Origin: Candidatus Binatota bacterium
Lineage (GTDB): Bacteria; Desulfobacterota; Binatia; UBA1149
Reading direction: 5' to 3'
DNA: 64,000 bases
NCBI GenBank assembly: GCA_012960245.1
Contig: DUBO01000014.1
Span: forward strand, 40,888-104,887
The notes beneath the pieces are model-generated. The model was not told the DNA's origin and made no database searches. It saw nothing but the letters and a program-made list of their open reading frames with translations. How positions within the stretch are numbered: position 1 is the stretch's first letter; the number at the start of each line of letters is the position of its first letter. Positions 8,624-16,635 of the stretch are shown in pieces. Made by a program: the position numbers and the translations under genes.

Positions 8624-9697
8624 TCAGTCTTTGCGCGTCGGTGTCAGGGCTTCCATCGGGTAGTCGGGCTTGCCCTCTTCAGCAAGGGCAAAAAACTCCG
8701 GCCCGAAGGGATCCTTGCCGCGAATGGGCATGGAGCCACGTCGTATCGTCCAATCGCTCGGCGCCAGCTCGTCGGCGCGAACAAAGTGGCGCTCGGCCGC
8801 TTCTCCTCTTTGCTGCCCGTGCAACCACCAGGCCAGCGCGCGCTCGGCCCGCGCGAGTTGGCTGGCCGCGTCGGGTTCGATGCGCAGCGAATCAACTTCG
8901 TCCCGGGGAAGCGCCCCTTCGCCCGTGCGGACCCAGGCGCGCAGCATGTCGAGATAAGGCTCGGACAGCTTGCCGTGAAAGTCCGTGAAAATATCGGTGC
9001 CGAACTGGGAATCGTGGGGACGACAGATACGCCCCTGCTCATCGATCCAGATCATGGTCGGTACGTTGACCACGTGGTACAGCTCGGCGACCAGGTGCTC
9101 GGTGTCGATCACACTGGGGTGCGTGGGCGACGCGCGCTCGATGAACTCTCGGACATCGTCGGCGCAGCGATCGAACGCCACGGTGAACGGAACAAAATTG
9201 TCGGGACCGAGCTCCTCGTACAGCGCCTGCCAGACCGGCAGATCCTCCCGGCATCCTCACCAGGAGGCGTGAGCGATGAGCAGCACCTTTTTGCCACGGT
9301 GATCTGACAGCCTGTGCATACGTCCCGATAAATCGGGCAGTTCGAAGTCCGGCGCCTGCCCACCGGCCAGCGAGAGCACGCGTTCTTCTATGCCCGTGCC
9401 AAGCAGCGCAACGCCCTCTTGTTGGTCGATGGCCAGCGGGCGCCCGAGCAGCTCGGCCAGTGTCTCCAGATCCATGGACGACGTACCGTCGCTCGATTCA
9501 CCGCCAGAGATCGCCAGGCAGACGTCGCCACGGCAGAGACCCTGCTCCTTGAGCGACCAGCCGAGCGCACGCTCTATGTCGGCCGGTTTCAACAACACGC
9601 GGTCGCCGTCGCGCTCAAGATCCAGTTCCGTGGCCCCGAGGGGAGTTCGTCCCCCGTCGCTTAACTTCTCGTCGTCGATCAGGATAAATTTACTCAT
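8624..9697 (-). CDS. redoxin/TlpA-like selenoprotein with in-frame UGA (Sec147)
   Basis: The frame runs from the ATG at 9697 to 8624 with one internal TGA at 9257-9259. Reading it as selenocysteine gives 357 residues. Residues 1-105 are an unrecognised N-terminal region. Residues 108-250 form a thioredoxin fold: APDFELPDLSG, strand KKVLLIAHASW, then U147-G-C149-R at the redox-active position, and a cis-proline at NVPTMIWID. Homology-like content continues smoothly across the TGA (GCREDLPVWQALYEELG), with no frameshift and no other stop. A SECIS-like hairpin follows the TGA. GAGG sits eight bases before the ATG. A peroxide or disulfide reductase role with a UxC pair is inferred. The methyltransferase gene upstream is 15 nt away, so they are probably one operon. 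The alternative, a degenerate gene, is less likely. Confidence 0.87.
9227..9241 (-). promoter_or_regulatory. candidate bacterial SECIS hairpin for the UGA at 9257-9259
   Basis: In the mRNA, CUGCC pairs perfectly with GGCAG around the apical loop GGUCU. The loop begins about 20 nt after the UGA. Bacterial SECIS elements need a short stem whose apical loop lies roughly 16-37 nt past the UGA with G at one of its first two positions. GGUCU is also what I recall of the E. coli fdhF apical loop. The hairpin lies inside the coding sequence, as expected in bacteria, where SelB binds it. Folding was done by eye. Confidence 0.7.
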
Positions 9698-9712
9698 CAA
9701 AGCATCCTCGGT

Positions 9713-10372
9713 CTATTTTTTGCGTCGCAGGGCGCCGAGGGTCAGCGTAGGCTCCAGCTCTTCGAAGTCGCCCGAGGCCACCGCACGGCGGTAGACCTCT
9801 ATGGGAGCCTGCCCACCCTCGTCGGGGTCGGGAAAAAGATCGTGGATGGCCAGTATGCCGCCGGGCAGCAGCCGGTCGGACCAGGCCTCGTAGTCACCGT
9901 GGGCGGCCCTGAAGGTGTGCCCACCGTCGATAAAGAGCATGCCCAGGGGCGCGGTCCACAGCGGCGCAGCCACCTCGGTGGTGGTCACAAGCAGTACAGT
10001 GTTGTCCTCCAGGCCGGCTATCCTCAGGTTGCGCCGGAGCTCACCCACCGAATCCATGGCGTGCACCTTCTCGTCCCACAGTTCTTCGTCGTGCCAGGGC
10101 TGACCCTGCTGATTTTCTTCGGAGCCGCGGTGATGGTCGAGGCAGACAAGCCGCCCACCCACCTCGCGCACGCCGCAGCCGAGAAAAATCGACGACTTGC
10201 CGCAGTAGCTGCCCACCTCGAGCACCGGGCCCAGCCGGGCGCCCTCGCGGGCAAGCTCGTACAGGCGCAGGCCCTCTTCTTCGGCCATGAAGCCCTTGGC
10301 CTTGCGCGCGACCTCGCGCGCGAAGGGATCCATCTCGCGGGTTCCCAGGGACTCTACTTTTTCGACGGCCAT
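9713..10372 (-). CDS. class I SAM-dependent methyltransferase
   Basis: This roughly 219-residue protein fits the Methyltransf_24/cephalosporin-hydroxylase-like group. It has a SAM-binding glycine loop (VLEVGSYCGKSSIFLG), an acidic residue at the end of strand 2 (VCLDHH), the LFIDGGHTFRAAHGDYEAW segment and GGILAIHDLFPDP. The DGGHTF and HDLF motifs suggest a metal-assisted O-methyltransferase-like core. I chose the ATG at 10372; an in-frame GTG at 10381 is possible. It precedes the selenoprotein gene by 15 nt on the same strand, so the two are likely co-transcribed. It is divergent from the quinone-reductase gene. Confidence 0.82.
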   Translation of the reverse strand: MAVEKVESLGTREMDPFAREVARKAKGFMAEEEGLRLYELAREGARLGPVLEVGSYCGKSSIFLGCGVREVGGRLVCLDHHRGSEENQQGQPWHDEELWDEKVHAMDSVGELRRNLRIAGLEDNTVLLVTTTEVAAPLWTAPLGMLFIDGGHTFRAAHGDYEAWSDRLLPGGILAIHDLFPDPDEGGQAPIEVYRRAVASGDFEELEPTLTLGALRRKK

Positions 10373-10496
10373 CGCACCCACACCATGCGGGCATCCAAGC
10401 TGGATGGCAGCCCAAAAGCAACGGCTGCGGCTTTGCCGGCGGGCGGGATCAGTACCCTGCCTTGGTTCATCGGCGCGGGCCTGTTACTTGGGCGGA

Positions 10497-11489
10497 ATGA
10501 AAGCCGTCGTATGCAAGGAACACGGGCCGCCGGAAAAGCTGGTCCTGGAAGAAACCCAATCAAGGCCCCTGGCCGGCGGGGAGTTGCGCGTTGCCATCCA
10601 CGCCGCGGGCGTTAACTTTCCCGACACGCTGATCATACAGAACCTCTACCAGTTCAAACCCGAGCTGCCGTTTACACCCGGTGGAGAGTTCACCGGTGTG
10701 GTGACCGAGGTGGCCGACGACGTTACGACCCAGTCGGTCGGCGACCGAGTGGTCTGCATGCAGCTCACGGGCGGGTTTGCCGACGAGGCCGTCGTGCCCG
10801 CCGCTTCGTGCATGCCCGTGCCTGGGGGCCTGGACATGGTAACCGCCGCCGGCGTGACCATGACCTACGGCACCTCGCTGTACGCACTGAAGGACCGCGC
10901 GAAGCTGAAGGCGGGTGAAACCCTGCTCGTGCTCGGAGCCGCGGGCGGCGTGGGCATTGCCGCCGTGGAGCTGGGCAAGCTCATGGGCGCGCGCGTGATA
11001 GCCGCCGCGGGCAGCGACGAGAAGCTGGCGTTCTGCCGTGAGCGCGGCGCCGACGAAGTCATCAACTACGACAGCGAAGACCTCAAGCAGCGCACGAAAG
11101 AACTCACCGGCGGCAAGGGAGCCGACGTAATCTACGACGCCGTGGGAGGCGACTACTTCGACAAGGCCATCCGGGCGATCAACTGGGAAGGCCGCATGCT
11201 CATCATCGGTTTTGCCAGCGGCCGTATACCCGAGTTGCCCGTGAACCTGGCCCTGCTCAAGGGCTGCCAGGTGGTAGGCGTGTTCTGGGGTTCGTTCACC
11301 ATGCGCGAGCCCGAGGCCAACGCGGCCAACATGGCACAACTGGGCGAGTGGTATTCGTCGGGTGCGCTTAATCCCCACGTCTGCGAGCAAGTGCCGCTGG
11401 AGCGCGCCGGCGAAGCGCTACGCTTGATCCTCGACCGCAAGGCCCGCGGCAAGGTAGTGCTTGTGACCGACAACATCGAGGCTGCCTGA
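10497..11489 (+). CDS. NADPH:quinone oxidoreductase (zinc-free MDR family)
   Basis: This 330-residue medium-chain dehydrogenase/reductase has no structural-zinc cysteine cluster. It has an N-terminal GroES-like domain (VNFPDTLIIQNLYQFKPELPFTPGGEFTG), the Rossmann NADPH loop VLGAAGGVGIAAVELGKLMGARVIAAAGS and the quinone-reductase-type GADEVINYDSED segment. It probably reduces quinones or enoyl groups with NADPH in the cytosol. The ATG at 10497 matches the family's MKAVVCKEHG start. The LMW phosphatase gene follows after 13 nt. Confidence 0.9.
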   Translation: MKAVVCKEHGPPEKLVLEETQSRPLAGGELRVAIHAAGVNFPDTLIIQNLYQFKPELPFTPGGEFTGVVTEVADDVTTQSVGDRVVCMQLTGGFADEAVVPAASCMPVPGGLDMVTAAGVTMTYGTSLYALKDRAKLKAGETLLVLGAAGGVGIAAVELGKLMGARVIAAAGSDEKLAFCRERGADEVINYDSEDLKQRTKELTGGKGADVIYDAVGGDYFDKAIRAINWEGRMLIIGFASGRIPELPVNLALLKGCQVVGVFWGSFTMREPEANAANMAQLGEWYSSGALNPHVCEQVPLERAGEALRLILDRKARGKVVLVTDNIEAA

Positions 11490-11502
11490 GGGCGAGGACC
11501 GG

Positions 11503-12018
11503 GTGGGCGACACCAAGCCTGACAGCGCCAAGCCCGATGCAGATGTAGTGCGCGTGCTCATGGTCTGCATGGGCAACATCTGTCGTTCGCCCACTGCCGA
11601 GGCGCTGCTGCGCGCCCGCGTTGAGCTCGAAGGATTATCGAAGCTGGTCGACATAGAATCAGCCGGCACCGGGGCCTGGCACGAGGGCGAAGGCGCCGAC
11701 ACGCGCGCAGCCCGGACGGCGGCCAGCCGCGGCGTGGACCTGTCGGAACACAGCGCCCGCCGCGTGCGCGACGATGACTTCGATACCTTCGACTTCGTGG
11801 TGGCCATGGACAGCCACAACATGGACCTGCTCAACTCGGCCTGTCCCGTCCACCTGCGCGACCGCCTGTCGCTGCTGCTCGAGTACGCACCGCAACTGGG
11901 GTTGAGCGAAGTGCCGGACCCCTACTACGGCAGTGGCGACGGTTTCGCGCGAGTGTTTGACCTCATCGACGCGGGTACTGCGGGCCTGCTCGAGGCCATC
12001 AAAAAACGTATGAAATAG
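11503..12018 (+). CDS. low-molecular-weight protein-tyrosine phosphatase family protein
   Basis: This 171-residue LMW-PTP has the P-loop C(X)5R-S as CMGNICRSP, with catalytic Cys and phosphate-binding Arg, followed by TAEALLRARVE. The general-acid loop is VPDPYYGSG. The start is GTG at 11503, giving a hydrophilic N-terminal extension of about 16 residues; a start nearer VRVLMVCMGN is possible. Members dephosphorylate phosphotyrosine on bacterial kinases or sugar transferases, or act as arsenate reductases; nothing nearby decides between these. It lies 13 nt after the quinone reductase and 50 nt before the epimerase, so the three probably form one unit. Confidence 0.92.
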   Translation: MGDTKPDSAKPDADVVRVLMVCMGNICRSPTAEALLRARVELEGLSKLVDIESAGTGAWHEGEGADTRAARTAASRGVDLSEHSARRVRDDDFDTFDFVVAMDSHNMDLLNSACPVHLRDRLSLLLEYAPQLGLSEVPDPYYGSGDGFARVFDLIDAGTAGLLEAIKKRMK

Positions 12019-12068
12019 GGTCGCGATGGGCTGGAAACAGCGTTGTCGGCAGGCTAGAAGGTACCCCC

Positions 12069-12977
12069 TTGCTCAAGAACAACAGGATACTGATTACCGG
12101 CCCTGCCAGCCAGGCCACTTTTCCGATCGCCCGCGAGCTCGCCCGCAACAACACGGTATACGGCCTCGCCCGTTGGTCTAACCCCGATGACCGCAAGAAA
12201 GTAGAAGCGGTAGGCATTGAAACCCTCGCGGCCGATCTTGCCGACGACGCGCTCGACCACCTTCCCGACGGGCTCGACTACGTTCTCAATTTTGCGAACG
12301 TAAAGACCGGCAGCTTTGACTACGACCTGCGCGCCAACGTGGAGGGCGTGGGCCGCCTGATGAGTCGCTGCCGCGACGCGCGAGCGTTTCTCTACTGTTC
12401 GTCCACCGCCGTGTACGAAGCCAACGGCCGCCATGCCTTCAGCGAGAGCGACCCCCTGGGCGACAATCACCGCGCCTTGTTTGCCACCTACAGTATCGGC
12501 AAGATCGCCGCCGAATCGATGGTGAGGTTCTGCGCGCGTGAGTTTGAGCTGCCTTCTATAATCTGCCGACTCAACGTGCCCTACGGTAACAACGGCGGCT
12601 GGCCTGGCTTCCATCTCGAAATGATGGCTGCGGGCATGGAGATCCCCCTGCACAGCAGCGACGGCCCCTGCCTGTACAGCCCCATACACGAAGACGACTA
12701 CACGGCTACCATTCCCGCGCTGCTCGGAGCCGCCAGCGTGCCCGCCACCACCGTCAACTGGTGTGGCGATGAAACCGTGGGCATCGAGGACTGGTGCAAT
12801 TACATGGGCGAACTCACCGGCCTGGAGCCGAGGTTTGCGCGCAGCGACGCCACACTGGAAAGCGTGATCACCGACCCCACCCGGCTCAACGAGATAACCG
12901 GACCGCGCTCAACCGTGGGTTGGAAAGACGGTATCAAGCGCATGGTTGCCGCGCTCCACCCCGAATTACTGGCTTGA
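12069..12977 (+). CDS. NAD(P)-dependent epimerase/dehydratase family protein
   Basis: This 302-residue extended short-chain dehydrogenase has an atypical Rossmann loop (ILITGPASQATFPIA rather than GxxGxxG). The Ser and the Tyr/Lys pair are intact (YCSSTAVYE and YSIGKIAAE), and NVPYGNNGG is the typical nucleotide-sugar epimerase segment. The substrate is unknown. The likely start is the TTG at 12069, with AGAAGG about eight bases upstream. The C-terminal WKDGIKRMVAAL helix is complete, so the protein is not truncated. Confidence 0.85.
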   Translation: MLKNNRILITGPASQATFPIARELARNNTVYGLARWSNPDDRKKVEAVGIETLAADLADDALDHLPDGLDYVLNFANVKTGSFDYDLRANVEGVGRLMSRCRDARAFLYCSSTAVYEANGRHAFSESDPLGDNHRALFATYSIGKIAAESMVRFCAREFELPSIICRLNVPYGNNGGWPGFHLEMMAAGMEIPLHSSDGPCLYSPIHEDDYTATIPALLGAASVPATTVNWCGDETVGIEDWCNYMGELTGLEPRFARSDATLESVITDPTRLNEITGPRSTVGWKDGIKRMVAALHPELLA

Positions 12978-13058
12978 CCTACCCCCGGCTGTTGCGCTAT
13001 TTTGCCCGGGTACGACAACCACGGCGCGCTTCTCTGCGCCACCATGCGAGGCCAGCAC

Positions 13059-14396
13059 ATGACTACACCCCACCGTCGATCCCCTGCCCCTATGATCCAG
13101 TCGGCTGCCCTCAGCGCCGTGATGACCCTGGCGCTGCTGCTGTCTTCGGCCGCCCTGCCCACGCGGGCCGAGGCCGAGGCCAAGCCCGGCGACGTCATCA
13201 CCCGTCATAACGCCGAGAAGGTAAAGGGCATGGTTGCCGAGGGCGTTTACTGGGCAGTGCAGAACGGCATGGAACTCGACATCGTCCCCTACGAGCACAT
13301 TCCCGTGCCGAGCCCCTACAAAGCGGCTACTGAAAAGTACTCAGGACAGACCAGCATCGGCGATCACGGAGAATTGCTCAACTGGGTGGCTGGCAGGCCC
13401 TTTCCTGATGTTGACCCCAATGATCCCACGGCCCCCAACAAGATCATGTACAACTTTCATCGTACCCACTACTTCAGCGATGACATCAATCTTCATCTTG
13501 TCGATGCCGATACCGGCTCGCTCTACGTCGATTCCAAGGGACAACGACACTACAATGTCGAAAGACACTTCGTTGCGGAGTATATCAGGCTGATGCGTTT
13601 TGACGGACGCCTTCACCACGAACCAACACCATCGTACAGCCCGCAGGACAATCCAGACAAGGCCTTTCAGAAAGCCGGCCTGTACCCGCTTATAGAACCG
13701 TTCGACCTCAAGGGAGTAGGTGGTGTCACGATCCGTTACCAGGATCTCATCCACCACGACGACACCTGGTTGTATATACCCTCGCTGAGGAGAGTCCGTC
13801 GTATGTCTACGGCCCAGCGCAGCGATGCTTTGTTCGGACAGGATATCGACGTGGACAGTCACGGCGGCTACGCCGGCCAGATTCCCTGGTTCAAGTGGAA
13901 ACTCCTCGGGGAAAAGCCCATGTACGCCTCGCTGCACGGCGTGCGCCTGCCCCCGGAGCCCTGCAAGGACGACGGCGGCATGACCTTCTGCGAAAACTGG
14001 GAGCTGCGCCCCAACGTGTACGTCATTGAGGGCACACCCATGGCCCCCTCATACGCTTATTCCAAGCGCGTGATCTTCGTGGACAAGGAGACCTACTTTA
14101 TCGTCTACTCCGACCTCTACGACCAGGGCGGCGAACTGTGGAAGGTCGTCATGCAGAGCATACGCACGTCCAAGCGCCCCAACCCCATGGTAGACTACGA
14201 ATACGACGAACCGCGCATGTTCATCTACGCCTTCTCCGTGATCGACATGCAGATGATGCACGGCACGCGCGCCGCCATACCCGGCATGGCTTTTCCCGAT
14301 GAACCCGGCTGGTACATTGACATTGGTTTTGACCACGAGAACTCGCCATCAGAAAATTGGTTCACGATCCCGGGGCTGATCTCCGCCGGCCGCTGA
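13059..14396 (+). CDS. DUF1329 outer-membrane-associated protein
   Basis: This 445-residue exported protein has a signal peptide (hydrophobic stretch at about residues 12-32, cleavage near PTRAEA). It carries the features I associate with DUF1329 (LolA/LolB-like fold): YIPSLRRVRRMS, DIDVDSHGGYAGQIPWFKWKLLGEKPM and RPNVYVIEG. In other proteobacteria such proteins sit beside RND/MMPL-type exporters and are thought to help lipids or hydrophobic compounds cross the envelope; no such exporter is next to it here. The ATG at 13059 has CGAGG seven bases upstream. A TauE/SafE exporter follows 56 nt downstream. Confidence 0.88.
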   Translation: MTTPHRRSPAPMIQSAALSAVMTLALLLSSAALPTRAEAEAKPGDVITRHNAEKVKGMVAEGVYWAVQNGMELDIVPYEHIPVPSPYKAATEKYSGQTSIGDHGELLNWVAGRPFPDVDPNDPTAPNKIMYNFHRTHYFSDDINLHLVDADTGSLYVDSKGQRHYNVERHFVAEYIRLMRFDGRLHHEPTPSYSPQDNPDKAFQKAGLYPLIEPFDLKGVGGVTIRYQDLIHHDDTWLYIPSLRRVRRMSTAQRSDALFGQDIDVDSHGGYAGQIPWFKWKLLGEKPMYASLHGVRLPPEPCKDDGGMTFCENWELRPNVYVIEGTPMAPSYAYSKRVIFVDKETYFIVYSDLYDQGGELWKVVMQSIRTSKRPNPMVDYEYDEPRMFIYAFSVIDMQMMHGTRAAIPGMAFPDEPGWYIDIGFDHENSPSENWFTIPGLISAGR

Positions 14397-14452
14397 CGAG
14401 TTCGACGGCCAGCGCTATTGTGGGTTGGCCTGCTGTTCGCTAGCCTTAGTGG

Positions 14453-15244
14453 ATGTTCGATCCCTGGCTCAGCCTGAGCGGCTTTGTCGTCGGCGTGCTC
14501 ATAGGCATGACCGGCGTTGGCGGTGGCGCACTCATGACGCCGTTGCTGATCATGGTGTTCGGCGTGCGGCCGCTGCACGCGGTGGGTACCGACCTTGTCT
14601 ACGCCACCATTACCAAGCTCTTCGGATCCTGGCAGTACATCAAGCGCGGGCAAGTTAATTTCCCCTACGTCAGGTGGCTGGCGCTGGGGTCGGTGCCCTC
14701 GGCGTTGTTCGCCGTATTCGTGCTCACCCCGTGGTTCGAGCGCAGTGGCGTTGACGTGGACGCGTTCACCACCCGCGCCCTGGGCGTCATGCTGGTCGTG
14801 ATCGGAGTGGTGTCGGCTCTCGAGCGACGCTTCTTTGCCGGCCGGCTGCGCGACTCTGAATTCATTCGCAGCGAGCTGGTGCAGACCAGGATCAAGGAAG
14901 TCATACTCGTGGCCGGTGGCGTACTCATAGGCCTTGGCGTTGGCCTGACCTCGGTCGGTTCGGGCTCGCTGCTCATGGCCATACTGCTGCTGGTGTCTGA
15001 GCTGAGGGTGCTGGTGCTGATCGGAACCGACCTCGTACACGCCACCCTTCTCATGGGAACAGCCGGCCTCGCTCACTTCAGTCGCGGCAACGTGGACCTC
15101 GTAATGGTTGCCACGCTGCTCCTGGGTTCCATACCGGGAACGTGGCTGGGTGGCAGGCTGGCACAAGTGGTACCGACGAGCCCATTGCGCTACGCGCTGG
15201 CCGCGCTGTTGGCGGCGACCGGGGTCAAGTTGTTCGTCGGCTGA
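14453..15244 (+). CDS. TauE/SafE family sulfite/organosulfur exporter
   Basis: This 263-residue integral membrane protein has about seven to eight hydrophobic helices in two pseudo-repeats. The glycine-rich signature GMTGVGGGALMTPLLIMVFGVRP in the first half is echoed by GVGLTSVGSGSLLMAILLL in the second, and each is followed by a VGTDL or IGTDLVHAT segment typical of TauE/SafE transporters. These export sulfite, sulfoacetate or related organic anions. No sulfur-metabolism gene is adjacent, so the substrate is open. The start is ATG. Confidence 0.92.
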   Translation: MFDPWLSLSGFVVGVLIGMTGVGGGALMTPLLIMVFGVRPLHAVGTDLVYATITKLFGSWQYIKRGQVNFPYVRWLALGSVPSALFAVFVLTPWFERSGVDVDAFTTRALGVMLVVIGVVSALERRFFAGRLRDSEFIRSELVQTRIKEVILVAGGVLIGLGVGLTSVGSGSLLMAILLLVSELRVLVLIGTDLVHATLLMGTAGLAHFSRGNVDLVMVATLLLGSIPGTWLGGRLAQVVPTSPLRYALAALLAATGVKLFVG

Positions 15245-15306
15245 GGCCGAAACAACGGCGCCAAGGGGACGTCTCCACCCCCCAGCCGCCGCGCATCAAG
15301 CAAAGA

Positions 15307-15891
15307 TCAGAAGTCGTAGATAAACGTCAGCGACGCCGAGTCGAGCGAAGCGTTAGAAGAGTTAGGAGCGGCCTCACTGCCGTTGGGCAAACCCCACACC
15401 TTGTCAAAAGTGAGGCGGGCCTTGAGCAGATCAGAAGCCCGGCACTGCACGCCAATGGTGGCGGTAAAATCCTGCCCGTCTTCGCCGCTGTCGTCTTTCT
15501 CCCAGAACAGCAGTCCACCACCCAACACGAGATCCAACGGTCCCTCGTTACGCGACTTGAACAGGATGCTCATGGGATAGGTGAGTACGCCCGCGACGTG
15601 TACGCCCATGACGTCGTCTTTTCCGCTGGCAAACTCGGCGTCGAGGACATGGAGCCAGCCGATTTCGGCGGCCAGGTAGTCGCTGATCCCGCTGAGTTCA
15701 CGGCCAGCGTGAATGCTGTAGCCCTTGGATCCGTGGTCATTGAGATCGGTAAACTGGCCACCGGCCCTCACGTACCAACCGTTGGCCGCCGCTTCGACCT
15801 CGCCGCCGTCGTCCCCGGCCAGCGCCGGTGCCGGCATGGCCAGCATGCTCACGGCGAATACAGTAACTGCCAATCGGGAAATAAACTTCAT
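15307..15891 (-). CDS. small outer-membrane beta-barrel-like protein
   Basis: This 194-residue exported protein has a signal peptide (about 1-25, ending APALAG), alternating amphipathic strands, glycines at the turns (GGGLLFWEKDD, GWYVRAGGQF) and a C-terminal aromatic Phe (FIYDF), as expected for BAM-assembled barrels. The size fits an 8-strand OmpA/OmpW-type barrel. I cannot assign a specific function. It converges on the TauE/SafE gene and is divergent from the lipoprotein gene at 16071. Confidence 0.72.
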   Translation of the reverse strand: MKFISRLAVTVFAVSMLAMPAPALAGDDGGEVEAAANGWYVRAGGQFTDLNDHGSKGYSIHAGRELSGISDYLAAEIGWLHVLDAEFASGKDDVMGVHVAGVLTYPMSILFKSRNEGPLDLVLGGGLLFWEKDDSGEDGQDFTATIGVQCRASDLLKARLTFDKVWGLPNGSEAAPNSSNASLDSASLTFIYDF

Positions 15892-16012
15892 CTCTGCCCC
15901 CTCGGTCCAAGGTGATTAATTCCGGGCGATTAGTCCCGGGTGAATGTTGATCGAAAAGCCTTGTACGGCAAGGTTCTTTTTTAGCCCAGCCCACTCCCCT
16001 TGTCCACGCCCA

Positions 16013-16038
16013 CTAAAGGGGGGGGCGTCCCCCTTTAG
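16013..16038. repeat. perfect 10-bp inverted repeat in a divergent intergenic region
   Basis: CTAAAGGGGG and CCCCCTTTAG flank a six-base spacer. The element lies between the divergent small barrel gene (15891) and lipoprotein gene (16071), about 30 bp from the lipoprotein start. Neither side has a T-tract, so it is not a canonical intrinsic terminator. It could be an operator or a 5'-UTR hairpin. Confidence 0.6.
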
Positions 16039-16070
16039 AAATCATCGGCCAAGGATGCTATAAAGGGGTG

Positions 16071-16598
16071 ATGCCAATTGAATTCAGGATGATATCCAAG
16101 GTTCCGATCACGCTCGCAGGCATAGCCCTGGTGGCCTTCCTCGCCGCTATGGCAGGTTGCCAGGAAGGTGCCACTCCTCCGGCCGGAGAAGCGCTGCAAA
16201 CCCCTGCTGCAGCTGTTGAATCTGCCAACCAGTTCGCCGTAACCTTTGCAATACGCAACCCCATTGCCAACGTCGCTGCGCTACAGTTTGACGTCAACTA
16301 CAGCGGCGGGGAGTTCTCGGGCGTGGGTGGCGACGTAGAGTGCAGCAGCCCGTTTTCCGGGGCCATCGCCACCTTCAACAATAAGGGTGGCGGACTGCTT
16401 TCGGGGGCAGTCATAGATATCTCGGGCTTTGCCACACCCGCCGACATCGCCACCTGCGTGGTAACCGCCGAGAGTCAGCCCGGGCCCGACGATTTTAACG
16501 TCAACCCGGTAGACTCGAGCGACGCCTCGTCGCAGCCGCTTGTTCCGGCGCCCGACATGGCGGCTACCGAGATCCACCCGGTAACTACGGGCGGCTGA
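16071..16598 (+). CDS. lipoprotein with cohesin-like beta-sandwich domain
   Basis: This roughly 175-residue protein has a lipoprotein signal: a hydrophobic stretch then lipobox LAAMAGC, giving lipidated Cys near residue 29. The mature part, FAVTFAIRNPIANVAALQFDVNYSGGEF, then a single cysteine, GAIATFNNKGGG and a C-terminal ATCVVTA strand, resembles the cohesin/CBM-like sandwich (integration of VTV strands with LQFDVNY). This is a resemblance by eye. If right, it could anchor the dockerin found on the 791-residue secreted protein at 1168. A GTG three bases upstream could also start it. The C-terminal 40 residues are disordered (Ser/Asp/Pro). Confidence 0.6.
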   Translation: MPIEFRMISKVPITLAGIALVAFLAAMAGCQEGATPPAGEALQTPAAAVESANQFAVTFAIRNPIANVAALQFDVNYSGGEFSGVGGDVECSSPFSGAIATFNNKGGGLLSGAVIDISGFATPADIATCVVTAESQPGPDDFNVNPVDSSDASSQPLVPAPDMAATEIHPVTTGG

Positions 16599-16635
16599 CG
16601 CCGAGCTGCCTGGCGTCCTCTACTCGGAGGTATTC

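Noticed and set aside
9182-9259. TGA in the redoxin gene read as a true stop, with two separate genes or a pseudogene
   Set aside because: The downstream frame is exactly in phase, has no further stop or indel, keeps Trx-fold features including the cis-proline, and a SECIS-like hairpin lies at the right distance. The only downstream start (a GTG at 9181) would lack the first half of the fold.
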